NCBI GenBank assembly: GCA_003022505.1
Contig: PXTQ01000056.1
Coordinates: forward strand, 1-7,928
Source: Bacteroidetes bacterium QS_8_64_10
GTDB lineage: Bacteria > Bacteroidota > Rhodothermia > Rhodothermales > Salinibacteraceae
Length of the DNA stretch: 7,928 nucleotides
Direction of reading: 5' to 3'
This document shows positions 6,258 through 7,928 of the stretch, in pieces. The number at the start of each line of letters is the position of its first letter. The first letter of the stretch is position 1. Below the pieces are notes generated by a model, which saw nothing but the letters and a program-made list of their open reading frames with translations, was not told the DNA's origin and made no database searches. A program made the position numbers and the translations under genes.

Positions 6258-6311
6258 TCACGTCCATCACGTCTTTCACGTTCGGCAGGTCCAGCAAGTC
6301 TTTCACGTCGA
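6258..6311. repeat. Six degenerate 9-bp iterons in the DUF2784/pgi control region
   Basis: Six back-to-back 9-mers start at 6258, 6267, 6276, 6285, 6294 and 6303, approximate consensus TCACGTCTT on the plus strand (AAGACGTGA on the minus). Units four and five diverge most. The 11-mer GTCTTTCACGT occurs exactly at 6271-6281 and 6298-6308, three units apart. Such arrays can be operators for a multimeric regulator; here that is inference. The array lies just ahead of the DUF2784 ribosome site. Confidence 0.6.
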
Positions 6312-6323
6312 AATTCGGACGCG

Positions 6324-6395
6324 CAACCTGCAACTCACCCAACCTGTAACTAACAACCGTCAACCACCAACCGCCAACCAACAACCAACGAACCA
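6324..6395 (+). repeat. Heptameric CAACCnn array forming the pgi leader
   Basis: About nine to ten 7-base units run up to the pgi start. Units begin at 6324, 6331, 6340 (after a 2-base slip), 6347 (variant, TAACTAA), 6354, 6361, 6368, 6375 and 6382, with a degenerate final unit at 6389. Five consecutive units (6354-6388) keep CAACC exactly with two variable bases. On the mRNA this is a C/A-rich, nearly G-free, presumably unfolded leader with no Shine-Dalgarno. Confidence 0.75.
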
Positions 6396-6397
6396 GC

Positions 6398-7738
<1,341 letters not shown>

Positions 7739-7928
7739 TGCAATTTCAACGTGTCAGTTGGACGACGACCACATAGTCAGGGCAAGCACGCCAACGCCTC
7801 CTTTTGATCGGGAACGGGCGCGTGGGAGTGTGGGGGATGGGGCGTGCGGTGTGCTCGGCCCCCTCCCGCTCTCCCGATCGCCCATACTCACGTTCAGAAA
7901 GGCACGGCCCAAAAAGGTTGCTTCGACG
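7739..7928 (+). repeat. Dispersed repeat, copy B (truncated by window edge)
   Basis: Same element as 1637-1847, same orientation, beginning on the base after the pgi TAA. It has one 21-bp unit (7809-7829) instead of two and differs at 7804, 7805, 7862 and 7884. The inverted-repeat arms are GATCGGGA (7806-7813) and TCCCGATC (7872-7879). Four G-runs (7816-7818, 7824-7826, 7832-7836, 7839-7842) with loops of 5, 5 and 2 fit the G-quadruplex pattern. The window ends while the match is still perfect. Confidence 0.93.

Overview
The window looks like GC-rich bacterial DNA from the Rhodothermales / Salinibacter side of the Bacteroidota. Three things suggest this: a C-terminal type IX secretion (T9SS) sorting domain, sparse Shine-Dalgarno signals, and short-form phosphoglucose isomerase, DUF1206 and DUF2784 proteins written in GC-rich codons. 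The placement is inference, since no rRNA or marker gene is present. Both ends look artificial. The left edge cuts an aldo/keto reductase, and the right edge stops inside a dispersed repeat, as a draft contig would.

Layout: aldo/keto reductase N-terminal part (-, 1-463); a spacer with short-period repeats; an orphan, frameshifted T9SS sorting domain (+, 759-1052); a small helical hypothetical protein (-, 1102-1479, possibly longer); dispersed repeat copy A (1637-1847); a run of minus-strand genes for a DUF1206 membrane protein (1879-2742), a Nudix hydrolase (3032-3703) and a CaCA-family cation/Ca2+ exchanger (3781-4806); a long empty spacer; a TerB-like protein (+, 5252-5650); a DUF2784 membrane protein (-, 5877-6245); a divergent control region built of 9-bp and 7-bp degenerate repeats; glucose-6-phosphate isomerase pgi (+, 6398-7738); and dispersed repeat copy B (7739 to the edge).

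The genes do not form one pathway. Only Nudix and the exchanger sit close enough (77 bp) to share a transcript. pgi is a housekeeping glycolysis gene; DUF1206, DUF2784 and the exchanger are inner-membrane proteins. No CRISPR, tRNA, rRNA, transposase, toxin-antitoxin or defence locus was seen.

The unusual content is in the spacers. There is a ~200-bp interspersed repeat (186 of 190 aligned bases identical) with a 21-bp tandem duplication in one copy, a G-quadruplex-type motif and an internal inverted repeat; its left edge falls exactly at the pgi stop codon. Several spacers also carry degenerate 7-nt or 9-nt periodic arrays, most clearly just upstream of pgi.
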